Shown here: positions 27,128-35,694 of the stretch, one piece after another
How the letters are laid out: each line of letters begins with the position of its first letter
Numbering within the stretch: position 1 is the stretch's first letter
NCBI RefSeq assembly: GCF_025989125.1
Contig: NZ_JAPDNR010000001.1
Coordinates: forward strand, 2,772,301 to 2,836,300
Direction of reading: 5' to 3'
Source: Chitinophaga nivalis
GTDB lineage: Bacteria > Bacteroidota > Bacteroidia > Chitinophagales > Chitinophagaceae
DNA: 64,000 bases
Program-made: the position numbers and the translations under genes
The notes under the pieces: generated by a model
Databases searched by the model: none
Told to the model about the DNA's origin: nothing
What the model saw: the letters and a program-made list of their open reading frames with translations, nothing else

Positions 27128-30100
27128 ATGTGTAAAAAGTGGCTATTATTAGCACTCATGGGATTCCTATGCCTGCAGGTATGGGCTCAGGAGCGAAAAA
27201 TTTCCGGTACCGTTAAAGACGAAAAAGGAGGCGCATTACCGGGCGTATCTGTGAAGGAAGCAGGTACCAATAACGGTGCAGCAACCACTCCTGACGGAAA
27301 ATTTACCCTTACCTTAAAAGGAACTTCCTATAAACTGTCTGTTTCTTTCATCGGCTATGAAACGCAGACCATTGCAATTACCGATAGAGATAATTACCAG
27401 ATATCGATGAAGGCAGATGCCAAAAGCCTGAAAGATGTGGTCGTTATCGGTTATCAGGAAGTAAAGCGCAAAACCGTTACGGCGGCCGTTGCCAGCGTAA
27501 AGGGTAAAGAAATTGAAAACCTGCCTTCCCCTAGCTTCGATCAGTTGCTGCAAGGACGTGCAGCCGGATTGAACGTACAGAACTTCACCGGCGAACCGGG
27601 TGTACGCGGGTCTTTTGTGATCAGGGGAAATACTTCCATCAGCCGGTCGGCAGACAATGCCCGCGCCCTCAGCTCTCCGCTGTTTGTGATAGATGGTATT
27701 CCTGTTTCCATGGATGATGCAGCGGCATTTGATAATACCGGAACCAACTACATCGCCGGTCTGAATCCCAACGATATTGAATCCATCGACATCCTGAAAG
27801 ATGCTTCGGCAGCAGCCATCTATGGTTCCCGCGGCGCAAACGGCGTAGTGATCATCAAAACCAGAAGAGGTAAGCCCGGTAAGCCGCAGGTGAACTTCTC
27901 CACCTATGCCGGGATGGTAAAGAAACCCAAGTTTGAAAAAGTATTTGGTGGCGCAGAAGAAAGAAGATTCAAAATGGATTACCTGCAGCAACACCTGCAC
28001 CCGGAACTGCTGGGTAAAGTGCTGCCCATGATCCTGACAGACAGCCTGAATCCGGCATTCAACGGGGCGGTAGACTGGCAGGACCTCTTCTACAGAAACG
28101 GTACGCTGCAAAACTATGACCTGTCTGTTTCCGGCGCCAGTGACCTCATGAACTACCGGATCAGCGGTAACTATTATAACGAAGATGGTAGCATTAAAGG
28201 CACCGGTTTTAAACGTTATACCATTTCTGCTGCCATGGGGGTAAAGATGTCATCCCGGTTAAGCGTGGATGCCCTCTTCCGTTTGAGCCGTGGCGACAGA
28301 TCCCGTGGCCGTGGCCAGTTTCCCGGTGAAGATGCGATTCCGTTGCAAAACGGACAATACCTTTCTTCTCTCCTGAACATCACAGATATTGACCGGAAGA
28401 ATTTTACCGGTGACCTGAGCAGTGGCCGCGATAAAAACATCAACGATGATATCACGGCCAGCCTCACAGTTAACTATGATATCAACAGTAAGCTGCGTTT
28501 TTCGTCGGTAGGTTCCATTCAGTCGAGCGTCAATTCCCGTGATATCTTCCGGCCGGGCGCCTTGAACATTGCGGGACTGTCGTATGCACAGAGCAATAAA
28601 TCCCGTTACGAAAACCTGAACCTGGATAACACCCTGAACTATACCACTAACATCTTTAACAAGGAACACCACCTGAACGTGTTGCTGGGTAACACCATCA
28701 ACAACGTGAAAAATGAATACACCGGTATTGGCAGCGGCGCACTCGGCAACGACAACGTGAAAGTAGTACAGGGATATAATGTGAATTACCTGTTGCGCGA
28801 AGATGTTTATGGTAACCTGGTTTCCGGTTCCAATTATTCTTCCGCAGGTATGTTGTCTTTCTTCAGCCGTATTAACTACGATTATAAAGAAAGATACCTG
28901 TTGTCATTTGCCTATCGTGCAGATGCCTCTTCCCGTTTTGGCCGTAACAGCCGCTGGGGCTACTTCCCCTCTGTATCCGTGGGTTGGAACGTGAGCGATG
29001 AACCATTTATGGAACCCGTGAAAAAATGGATGGACATGCTGAAATTCCGTGGTAGCTATGGTGTTACAGGTAGCCTGCCCGGTGGTTTTTATCTGCCTTA
29101 CAATACCTACAGCATCAACCAGGGTACCTATGGTGGTTCTACCGGCGGTACCTACAATGGGGTGAATGCGGTGACGCCTAACTTCGCAGATGGGGTGGCG
29201 CAGGATGGATTAACCTGGGAACAATCCATTCAATCCAATATCGGTTTTGATGCGAGCTTCTTCAACGGCCGCTTAAACGCTACCGTAGATGCCTATAACC
29301 GTGGTAAATCCAAAACCCTGTTCGACCTGTTGTTACCAGCTACCAGTGGTTATGATAAAGTAAATACCAATGCGGTGGGGCTGCGTAATACCGGTATCGA
29401 GTTTACGATCCAGGGCCGCATCTTTGCGCCCAACAAACCATTCCAGTGGAATTCCCGCCTGATCCTTTCATTCAACAGAAACCAGATTACCGAGTTGCCC
29501 AATGGTAACCGCGACCTGGTAGTGTCCAACGATAATCTGGGCATTACCTATATCCTGACCAAAGGCCGCCCGATCAATGAGTTCTACATGATCAAGAGCA
29601 ATGGCGTATATGGCAGTGATCAGGATATTCCTTTCAACCCTTACACCGGTGAGAAGCTAACTTATTGGAACGGCAACCATACGGTACAACCAGGCGATTT
29701 TATCTGGGTAGATCAGAATGGTGATTTTGATGTGTGGGATTGGAATGATAAAGTACGGGGCGGTAATCCCAACCCCAGTGTTACCGGTGGTTTCACCAAT
29801 ACTTTCTCCTATAAGGGTGTCAGCCTGGAAGTATTCGTTACGTTCCTGCTGGGCCGCGATATCTACAATAAATACATGTCAGACCGGTTAAAAGGATTAA
29901 GAAACGACTTTGGCTCCATTGCAGGTATAGATCCTTCGAAAGTAGATACCTGGCGTAAACCGGGCGATCAGAACAAGTATTCCGAACTGATTCCTTATGC
30001 ACCGGGTTACTACTACCAGTTCCTGCCCTTCTCTACAGCGTTTGTAGAAAGCGGCAACTATGCCCGTATCAAATACCTGAACCTGTCTTACACCTTCAAT

Positions 30101-30283
30101 CGCAAATTCCTCGACAAAATCAAACTGCGCAACCTGCAGATATATGGTGTAATGGATAACGTAGCCATGTTCCAGCAGACCAGTGTACCAGATGCGGAAG
30201 CCGTAGATGAAAGAGGTACGTATACCGGTGGTGGTTATCCGATACCTAAGAAATTTACCCTGGGTGTGAATGTTGGTTTTTAA
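27128..30283 (+). CDS. SusC/RagA-family TonB-linked outer-membrane protein
   Basis: 1051 residues. Signal peptide ending VWAQ (about 20); carboxypeptidase-like domain (ISGTVKDEKGGALPGVSVKEAG); SusC linker KDVVVIGYQEVKRKTVTAAV; plug with LLQGRAAGLNVQNFTGEPG, PLFVIDGIPV and IDILKDASAAAIYGSRGANGVVIIKT; barrel to the C-terminal GVNVGF. SusC proteins are the channels of nutrient-importing SusCD complexes. It is the first gene of a four-gene operon with SusD 18 nt downstream. No glycoside hydrolase, sulfatase or peptidase is present, so the substrate is open: an oligopeptide, a sugar or another compound. No adjacent anti-sigma/ECF pair was found. Confidence 0.93.
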   Translation: MCKKWLLLALMGFLCLQVWAQERKISGTVKDEKGGALPGVSVKEAGTNNGAATTPDGKFTLTLKGTSYKLSVSFIGYETQTIAITDRDNYQISMKADAKSLKDVVVIGYQEVKRKTVTAAVASVKGKEIENLPSPSFDQLLQGRAAGLNVQNFTGEPGVRGSFVIRGNTSISRSADNARALSSPLFVIDGIPVSMDDAAAFDNTGTNYIAGLNPNDIESIDILKDASAAAIYGSRGANGVVIIKTRRGKPGKPQVNFSTYAGMVKKPKFEKVFGGAEERRFKMDYLQQHLHPELLGKVLPMILTDSLNPAFNGAVDWQDLFYRNGTLQNYDLSVSGASDLMNYRISGNYYNEDGSIKGTGFKRYTISAAMGVKMSSRLSVDALFRLSRGDRSRGRGQFPGEDAIPLQNGQYLSSLLNITDIDRKNFTGDLSSGRDKNINDDITASLTVNYDINSKLRFSSVGSIQSSVNSRDIFRPGALNIAGLSYAQSNKSRYENLNLDNTLNYTTNIFNKEHHLNVLLGNTINNVKNEYTGIGSGALGNDNVKVVQGYNVNYLLREDVYGNLVSGSNYSSAGMLSFFSRINYDYKERYLLSFAYRADASSRFGRNSRWGYFPSVSVGWNVSDEPFMEPVKKWMDMLKFRGSYGVTGSLPGGFYLPYNTYSINQGTYGGSTGGTYNGVNAVTPNFADGVAQDGLTWEQSIQSNIGFDASFFNGRLNATVDAYNRGKSKTLFDLLLPATSGYDKVNTNAVGLRNTGIEFTIQGRIFAPNKPFQWNSRLILSFNRNQITELPNGNRDLVVSNDNLGITYILTKGRPINEFYMIKSNGVYGSDQDIPFNPYTGEKLTYWNGNHTVQPGDFIWVDQNGDFDVWDWNDKVRGGNPNPSVTGGFTNTFSYKGVSLEVFVTFLLGRDIYNKYMSDRLKGLRNDFGSIAGIDPSKVDTWRKPGDQNKYSELIPYAPGYYYQFLPFSTAFVESGNYARIKYLNLSYTFNRKFLDKIKLRNLQIYGVMDNVAMFQQTSVPDAEAVDERGTYTGGGYPIPKKFTLGVNVGF

Positions 30284-30301
30284 TCTTAAAAGAAGTCTGA
30301 T

Positions 30302-31840
30302 ATGAATCGTCTTAAAAATATTTTCACAGTAGTAGCGGCCGGATTGCTGTTGTCACCGTTTGTAGCCTGTAAGAAATTACTGGACCAGGAGCCGATCAAC
30401 TCTCCCTACAATAATGTTTTCTGGAAAAACCAGCGGGATGCAGAGCAGGGAGTAGCCGGTGGTTACGCCTTGTTACGCCGGGCGCTGACTACGAATAATG
30501 AATATGATATGAACCTGTCTCATTTCGCCTATGGTACTTTACCGGCGTTTGAGTTTGATGATTATCGTCAATATGATTTGGGCTTCCTGGTGAAAAGCAA
30601 CGGAGAGCTGTCTACGGCAAATTTTATCGGCAGTTACCTGGATGCTTATCACGACTGGTCGCCTTATTTTAAGGTAGTGACCCAGGCGAATCTCATCCTG
30701 CACTATCTGCCGGGTATTCCGAACGAACAGTTCACGGAGTCGCCCGCCCGTACCCGTAACCGTTTGCTGGGAGAGGCTTATTTCCTGCGCGCCTACAGCT
30801 ACTTCTATATGGTACGTTTATGGGGCGATGTACCCCTGGTGACGAAGTTTGACGGTGATCCGGCGCAAGCACAGAATGTACCGCGTACCAACGAAAAAGT
30901 AGTGCTGGATAACTGTGTGGAAGACCTGAAAAAAGCTATTTCCCTGTTGCCATGGGAATATAAAAATGGGATGGAACGGGCGGTAAGAGCCAACAGAGGT
31001 GCAGCCTTCGGCTTACTGGCGCATGTGTATATGTGGAAAAACTTCCTGAACAAAGGCACGGTAGCAACGGATCGGACCAATGCCATTGCAGCGGTAGACT
31101 CCCTTGAGAAAAGTGGCCAGTATCAGTTGTTGCCGGCGGCATCCTACCCTAAAATATTCCGCGGTAAAACGGCGGAAGGCATTTTTGAACTGAATATGCA
31201 GGTAGCTGACGGAGAGCAACAGGTACAAAAAGGCTTCTACTATTCTATCATGAAAACGCCTTTCATCCAGAATAAAACCAGCAAACCGGATGTGCTCAAC
31301 AAAGCACTGGTAGACCGTTTGTATGAAGAAGACGACCTGCGGCTGCAATACTATTTCTCCGGCCTGAAAGCAGCCGAACCGGAAAAAATAGTGATCTGTA
31401 AATTTTCCGGTCCTAACCGTGAAAATATTTACTATAAAAATCCGGGTAATTTTTCTGATGCGGCGGTAGATGCCAACCTGATACTGATGCGTTATGCGGA
31501 TCTGCTGCTGCTGCGTGCAGAAGCCTATGCCGATCAGGGCAACATTGGTGCGGCATTGAAAGATGTGAATGCGGTAAGAATCCGCGCAGGCGCTTCGCCA
31601 TCTGATGGGAACGGAGATATCCGGTATGAAGTATTTGCAGAACGTACCCGCGAATTATATGCAGAAGGACAACGCTGGTATGACCTGGTACGTACGGGTT
31701 ATCTGGCTACGGAAGAGAACAACAAGTTCGGACAAAGCCGTTATAATGCCGAAGGCTGGAAGTGGCCGGTATCCAGGAAATTATTCCTGAATAACACAGT
31801 CATCACACAAAACAAATTCTGGTTGGGTAAAGTGAAATAA
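30302..31840 (+). CDS. SusD/RagB-family nutrient-binding outer-membrane lipoprotein
   Basis: 512 residues. Lipobox VAC followed by KKLLDQEP, a typical SusD start. The SusD fold shows in the TPR-like N-terminal helices (FWKNQRDAEQGVAGGYALLRRAL, RNRLLGEAYFLRAYSYFYMVRLWGDVPLV) and the C-terminal RTRELYAEGQRWYDLVRTGYL and WPVSRKLFLNN. SusD forms the lid over the SusC channel and captures the substrate on the cell surface. It is partner of the gene ending 18 nt upstream. Confidence 0.93.
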   Translation: MNRLKNIFTVVAAGLLLSPFVACKKLLDQEPINSPYNNVFWKNQRDAEQGVAGGYALLRRALTTNNEYDMNLSHFAYGTLPAFEFDDYRQYDLGFLVKSNGELSTANFIGSYLDAYHDWSPYFKVVTQANLILHYLPGIPNEQFTESPARTRNRLLGEAYFLRAYSYFYMVRLWGDVPLVTKFDGDPAQAQNVPRTNEKVVLDNCVEDLKKAISLLPWEYKNGMERAVRANRGAAFGLLAHVYMWKNFLNKGTVATDRTNAIAAVDSLEKSGQYQLLPAASYPKIFRGKTAEGIFELNMQVADGEQQVQKGFYYSIMKTPFIQNKTSKPDVLNKALVDRLYEEDDLRLQYYFSGLKAAEPEKIVICKFSGPNRENIYYKNPGNFSDAAVDANLILMRYADLLLLRAEAYADQGNIGAALKDVNAVRIRAGASPSDGNGDIRYEVFAERTRELYAEGQRWYDLVRTGYLATEENNKFGQSRYNAEGWKWPVSRKLFLNNTVITQNKFWLGKVK

Positions 31841-31878
31841 CACCGGATACCTCCTCATCAATCCTTAAAAGTACAGGT

Positions 31879-32553
31879 ATGAACAAACTTACAATATCAA
31901 TCTTGAAATATGGATGGGCAGCGTTGTTGCTGGCTATATTGGCTACTGCCTGCAAAAAAGATGATCATTTCATGGGCGGCAGTATTACCAACGAGCGTAC
32001 TGACCTGACCACCTACGATTACCTGAAAACAAACCCGCTGTTTGATACCCTGATACTGCTGATCAACAAAGCAGGGCTGAAGGACCAGATCAACAGCAAC
32101 ATCACTTTTTTTGCACCTACAGATTTTGCGATCCGTGAATTGGTGAAACGCAGGACCACCGAATTACAGAAAGAAAAGAAGGATGAAAATATCTACTACA
32201 CATTGGACAGTTTTCCGGTAAATGAACTGCGGGACTCCCTGCTGGCCTATACCTTTAAAGGTGCTATCGTGCGGGATGACCTGTCGCTGGATGCACAGGT
32301 ATATAAAAATCAAAAGGGGGAAGACTTTGGTATCCGCCTGAGACAATCAACGGATTATAGTAAGGTTTTTTCCAAACCGGTACGTTATCTCTCCATTACA
32401 AAACTGATCAATGGCCTGGATCCGGAGCCACGTCCTGAGGACTATCCGGATAAAGACAAAGACAAGGAATCCATGTTACAGACTTCGGGTATTATCACCC
32501 GAACCGGTGTGCTGCATGTCATTGAGAACACACACGTTTTTTATTGGAGATAA
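31879..32553 (+). CDS. Fasciclin-domain lipoprotein of the SusCD operon
   Basis: 224 residues. Lipobox TAC then KKDDHF. One FAS1 domain: YDYLKTNPLFDTLILLINKAGL, then SNITFFAPTDFAIREL near 70-90, and the end segment GIITRTGVLHVIENTHVFYW. FAS1 domains commonly bind other proteins or glycans. It sits third in the operon, 38 nt after SusD. FAS1 lipoproteins recur in Bacteroidota SusCD loci as likely surface-glycan or protein-binding accessories, but the ligand here is unknown. Confidence 0.82.
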   Translation: MNKLTISILKYGWAALLLAILATACKKDDHFMGGSITNERTDLTTYDYLKTNPLFDTLILLINKAGLKDQINSNITFFAPTDFAIRELVKRRTTELQKEKKDENIYYTLDSFPVNELRDSLLAYTFKGAIVRDDLSLDAQVYKNQKGEDFGIRLRQSTDYSKVFSKPVRYLSITKLINGLDPEPRPEDYPDKDKDKESMLQTSGIITRTGVLHVIENTHVFYWR

Positions 32554-32578
32554 TCCGTCATCCACAAATTATTAAAAC

Positions 32579-33568
32579 ATGTCAGGGAAATATAACATAA
32601 GAAAACTGCTGAGTACTGCCGTAATGATTGGATTGCTGGGTACTGCCTGTAAAAAAATTGATGAAGGTTTTCTGAGCGAGGGTTTGTATGTGCCGGATGC
32701 ACCTATTACCGTAGAGCGGGGAAATCCTTTTCAGAAAACAGCCGCCATTCTGCCGGATGGTACTACTCAGCCAATGGTAGTAAAGTTGCTGGACATCCGC
32801 CGGGCCGATAATAAAAAGCATGCAGATGAATTTTTTAAAACCTACCCGGTTTACGTATATACGGCATCGGTAGATCCGGCAAAAGATACGACCATTGAAC
32901 AGGTGAATAAAAAAAGAGCGCTTAAAAGTCTGCAGCCTTTTATATTCCTGCCCAGTGGTCAGTTTGTATTTAACGGGGCAACCGATAGTCTGCCATTGGG
33001 GATAACGTATGAATACGATGTGGAAGTATCCAATGTGGCGGGGTCCAAAACCTACAAAAATATTGGTACCCTTACTACCGCGGATCCGCAGCTGGTGAAA
33101 GAAACTTCTGCCGGCTGTAATATGTTCCCGGACGATGGCAGCCCCACTGTACCGATGCCTGTTCCGACATTAACGGTTACTAAAATCAAGGAAAGCGGCG
33201 CTATGGTGATTCTGAAAATCACCGATAAACTGGGTAATCCTTTTAATCCGAAAAACGGAGAGATTATCAAACGCGGCGACCGTCCTATTTTTGAGAACTA
33301 CGCGAGATTTCATCCAATCGAATATACCGATACGTCCATGATCTGCAATTTCGAAATTGCGCCGTTTCCTTTAAGTAAGTATTCGGCTAATGGCACCAAC
33401 TGGAATTACCTGATGTATTACCGGATACCGATGAAGTTTGTGAAGATAGATCCCAGCTTATCTGCTAAGGTAGGTACGATTAATCCGCTGTTCCAGTTCC
33501 GGCTGATGAAAGCAGGTACTTATGTAGTGGAAATCAGAATTGATAAAATTACGCGGGTGCCGGGTTGA
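32579..33568 (+). CDS. Lipoprotein of the SusCD operon (DUF5007-like)
   Basis: 329 residues. Lipobox TAC then KKIDEGFLSEGLYV. The mature part looks like two beta-sandwich domains (GITYEYDVEVSNVAGSKTYKN is Ig-like) and ends in VEIRIDKITRVPG. I associate the layout with the DUF5007 family of SusCD accessory proteins, from memory only. It probably adds a surface domain that binds ligand. It is the last gene of the operon, 25 nt after the fasciclin gene, followed by a strong terminator. Confidence 0.65.
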   Translation: MSGKYNIRKLLSTAVMIGLLGTACKKIDEGFLSEGLYVPDAPITVERGNPFQKTAAILPDGTTQPMVVKLLDIRRADNKKHADEFFKTYPVYVYTASVDPAKDTTIEQVNKKRALKSLQPFIFLPSGQFVFNGATDSLPLGITYEYDVEVSNVAGSKTYKNIGTLTTADPQLVKETSAGCNMFPDDGSPTVPMPVPTLTVTKIKESGAMVILKITDKLGNPFNPKNGEIIKRGDRPIFENYARFHPIEYTDTSMICNFEIAPFPLSKYSANGTNWNYLMYYRIPMKFVKIDPSLSAKVGTINPLFQFRLMKAGTYVVEIRIDKITRVPG

Positions 33569-33596
33569 TGCACCAGCCTTGAGTATCGTTGCATTG

Positions 33597-33642
33597 ATAA
33601 CGCCTTGCCAGGATGATTTCCCGGCAAGGCGTTATGTTTTTT
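33597..33642 (+). terminator. Terminator of the SusCD operon
   Basis: AACGCCTTGCC (33599-33609) pairs with GGCAAGGCGTT (33623-33633), followed by ATGTTTTTTAT. Confidence 0.85.
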
Positions 33643-34696
33643 ATATACCATATTCCTGCAGGTGGCGATGTAGTGTCACCAGGTCGTCGGGTAGGTGTAA
33701 GGCAGTAACAACCGCCCGGTTCACCGGGGTACTATGCGGATGCGGATAGGCAAAACTGGAGATCACCACTTGTCGTGCTGCCAGGAAATCGGCCAATGGA
33801 GGCTTGCTTTCGTCAGCTGGCAACAGGAACATGGGTAAAGCATGTGGATTGACGATGGTGGTATCTGCCGTAAGGTGACGCAGGTGCGTAATGTTTTGTT
33901 GCAGCAGGTGTCTTTGCGTTTGTATCAGTGCGGCAGATTGCAGCCAGGCATAGGCGTTGGCAGGCATCAGCGGCGTACTGGCCGTAAAAAAAGGCATCCG
34001 TTTTAAAGCGGCGATATCTGCTGCATGACCCGCTACCACACCGCCTTCCAGACTGTAAGCCTTGGCCAGTGAAGCGGTAATCAGGTAACGTACGGCCGGA
34101 TTTTCCGGCAGTGAATCCTGACTGCCAGCGCCGTTTCTACCCAGTATACCGATGCCATGCGAATCGTCTATAATGACCAGTACATTACGGTTAATGGCCT
34201 GCAGCCAGTCGAAAGCATGTATGGTGGCGGTAAGCGGATTCACCGCATCTGCCGCAATCACATAGGTATTATCCGGCTGGCTGTTGATGCGCACAATGGT
34301 GTCGTGCTGCCATTTTTCCCGGTCGGGTAGCGGCAATGCCGGCAGGTGATGCCATAACGAAGGATGGGCTTCCGGTGCATACAGCAGCTGGCCGCAGCTG
34401 GCGCCGTAATGTACCGCTGCCTGCGAGGCCAGGTAGCCGGAAGAAAATACCACGGCAGATTGTTGTTGTAACAACACGGCCAGGGCATGTTCTGTTTCTT
34501 CGTATAGGGTTAGCCGTAAGTTGCCTGCCCGGGAAGAAGGAAACAAGGTACCATACTTTTCAATGCCTGTGGTCAGCACCGCTTTAAATGCGGGGTGCTG
34601 ATGCAGACCGAGATAGGAAAATCCGGAGAAAAACAGGCTGTCGCCATCGGCGGTAAGTACTCTTCTGCCGGGTGTTATATCGGTATGCATAGACAT
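33641..34696 (-). CDS. PLP-dependent alpha-oxoamine-synthase-like aminotransferase (BioF/KBL family)
   Basis: 351 residues, a little short for the family (about 390). Motifs: SGFSYLGLHQHPAF (the family's substrate-entry start), PSSRAGNLRLTLYEETEHALA, VIIDDSHGIGILGRNGAG (Asp that holds the pyridine N, plus the His) and SLAKAYSLEGGVVAG with the PLP-binding Lys212. Members condense an amino acid with an acyl-thioester, losing CO2 (8-amino-7-oxononanoate, 2-amino-3-oxobutyrate or sphinganine type). The substrate cannot be told. It is the last gene of a minus-strand operon starting with gamma-glutamyltransferase; the gap to the preceding lipoprotein gene is 3 nt, and no biotin gene is near. Confidence 0.8.
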   Translation of the reverse strand: MSMHTDITPGRRVLTADGDSLFFSGFSYLGLHQHPAFKAVLTTGIEKYGTLFPSSRAGNLRLTLYEETEHALAVLLQQQSAVVFSSGYLASQAAVHYGASCGQLLYAPEAHPSLWHHLPALPLPDREKWQHDTIVRINSQPDNTYVIAADAVNPLTATIHAFDWLQAINRNVLVIIDDSHGIGILGRNGAGSQDSLPENPAVRYLITASLAKAYSLEGGVVAGHAADIAALKRMPFFTASTPLMPANAYAWLQSAALIQTQRHLLQQNITHLRHLTADTTIVNPHALPMFLLPADESKPPLADFLAARQVVISSFAYPHPHSTPVNRAVVTALHLPDDLVTLHRHLQEYGI

Positions 34697-34699
34697 GGG

Positions 34700-35125
34700 T
34701 TATTCTTTTTTAGTACGCAGGATGAAGTGAAAATCTCCGGATAACACCTTCATATCGAAATGAGTGGCATCCAGTTGTTCTACTGATACCAGGTTCTCTG
34801 TTTTGCGGGAACCATTGGACGCGGTCACGGATATGACCTTACCATTACTGAGGATAAAGTATTTACCCGAATCCGGTTTGCCGGCGATGGTGGCAATAAA
34901 AATACTATCCTGCAGGAACTGGTAGTACACATCCTCGTAGTAGCCGTTTTTCAGGTCTTTGGCCTGTATCTGCTGGGTATTGTTGTAAGGGTCGCCGGCG
35001 GGTACTTTCACATCATATACCCGCCATTTGCCGCCTTGCAGCAGCTGATTGGTTTTGCCGGTGTTACAACTACCCAGGATACTACCCAGGATGATAACGG
35101 TGCAGATGATACGTAGTTTCTTCAT
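34700..35125 (-). CDS. Small lipoprotein of unknown function
   Basis: 141 residues. Lipobox GSC (LGSILGSCNTG). The rest is a small beta-rich domain (KWRVYDVKVP, YYQFLQDSIFIATIAGKPDSGKYFIL, DMKVLSGDFHFILRTK), like the lipocalin-type short lipoproteins often found in Bacteroidota. It is tightly packed: 4 nt after the DinB-like gene and 3 nt before the PLP enzyme. Confidence 0.7.
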   Translation of the reverse strand: MKKLRIICTVIILGSILGSCNTGKTNQLLQGGKWRVYDVKVPAGDPYNNTQQIQAKDLKNGYYEDVYYQFLQDSIFIATIAGKPDSGKYFILSNGKVISVTASNGSRKTENLVSVEQLDATHFDMKVLSGDFHFILRTKKE

Positions 35126-35129
35126 GTAT

Positions 35130-35657
35130 TTAGCGGCCGGTTTTTGCTTTGTTGAAGGCTTCGGATTGTCCTTTGGGAATGGAGAGGCTTTCCCAGTTAC
35201 CCTGCAGGATCATTTTGCCTACATATACGATCTGGCCAATATGGTAAGGTACATGTGCCAGCTGCCGGTTGATGGCATCGATCACACTGTGTGCTTCACT
35301 ACGGACATATACCGTTTTCTCCAGATCGGCTTCCTCCAGGCTGCCGATAGCAGAGAGCATGCATTGCCAGCCGGTTTCCCATAATTCCAGGAGTTGTTCT
35401 TTGGTCAGCTGATCGTTTTCAAATTCCAGGTCCCGGTGCCGGCCTGATTTTTCGCCGTCGGTGGTGAGAAAGTCGGTCCAGCGCGACAACATATTACCGT
35501 GCAGGTGTTTGATGATGTGGGCAATGCTGTTGGAAGTTCCATCTGGTTGCCAGTGCAGCTGTGCTGCGTCCAGCCGGGTGATGGTGGTAGTACCCAGTTT
35601 TTTGTTGGTTTCCAGGCGGAGTATTACACTCTGGAGATAAGTCGTACCGATTGACAT
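35130..35657 (-). CDS. DinB-like four-helix protein (DUF1572)
   Basis: 175 residues of the DinB/YfiT-like fold. HIIKHLHGNMLSRWTDFLTTDGE carries the first conserved His pair, and RQLAHVPYHIGQIVYVGKM the C-terminal His motif typical of DUF1572. Family members are metal-binding helical bundles; some are thiol (bacillithiol or mycothiol) transferases. Position behind gamma-glutamyltransferase hints at thiol chemistry, but that is inference. Confidence 0.8.
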   Translation of the reverse strand: MSIGTTYLQSVILRLETNKKLGTTTITRLDAAQLHWQPDGTSNSIAHIIKHLHGNMLSRWTDFLTTDGEKSGRHRDLEFENDQLTKEQLLELWETGWQCMLSAIGSLEEADLEKTVYVRSEAHSVIDAINRQLAHVPYHIGQIVYVGKMILQGNWESLSIPKGQSEAFNKAKTGR

Positions 35658-35694
35658 AAAATATGTTTTAAATAATGTAAAGCAAGGCTGTTAT

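Noticed and set aside
27128..33568. Polysaccharide utilisation locus
   Set aside because: SusC and SusD are present but no carbohydrate-active enzyme, sensor or sulfatase is encoded next to them.
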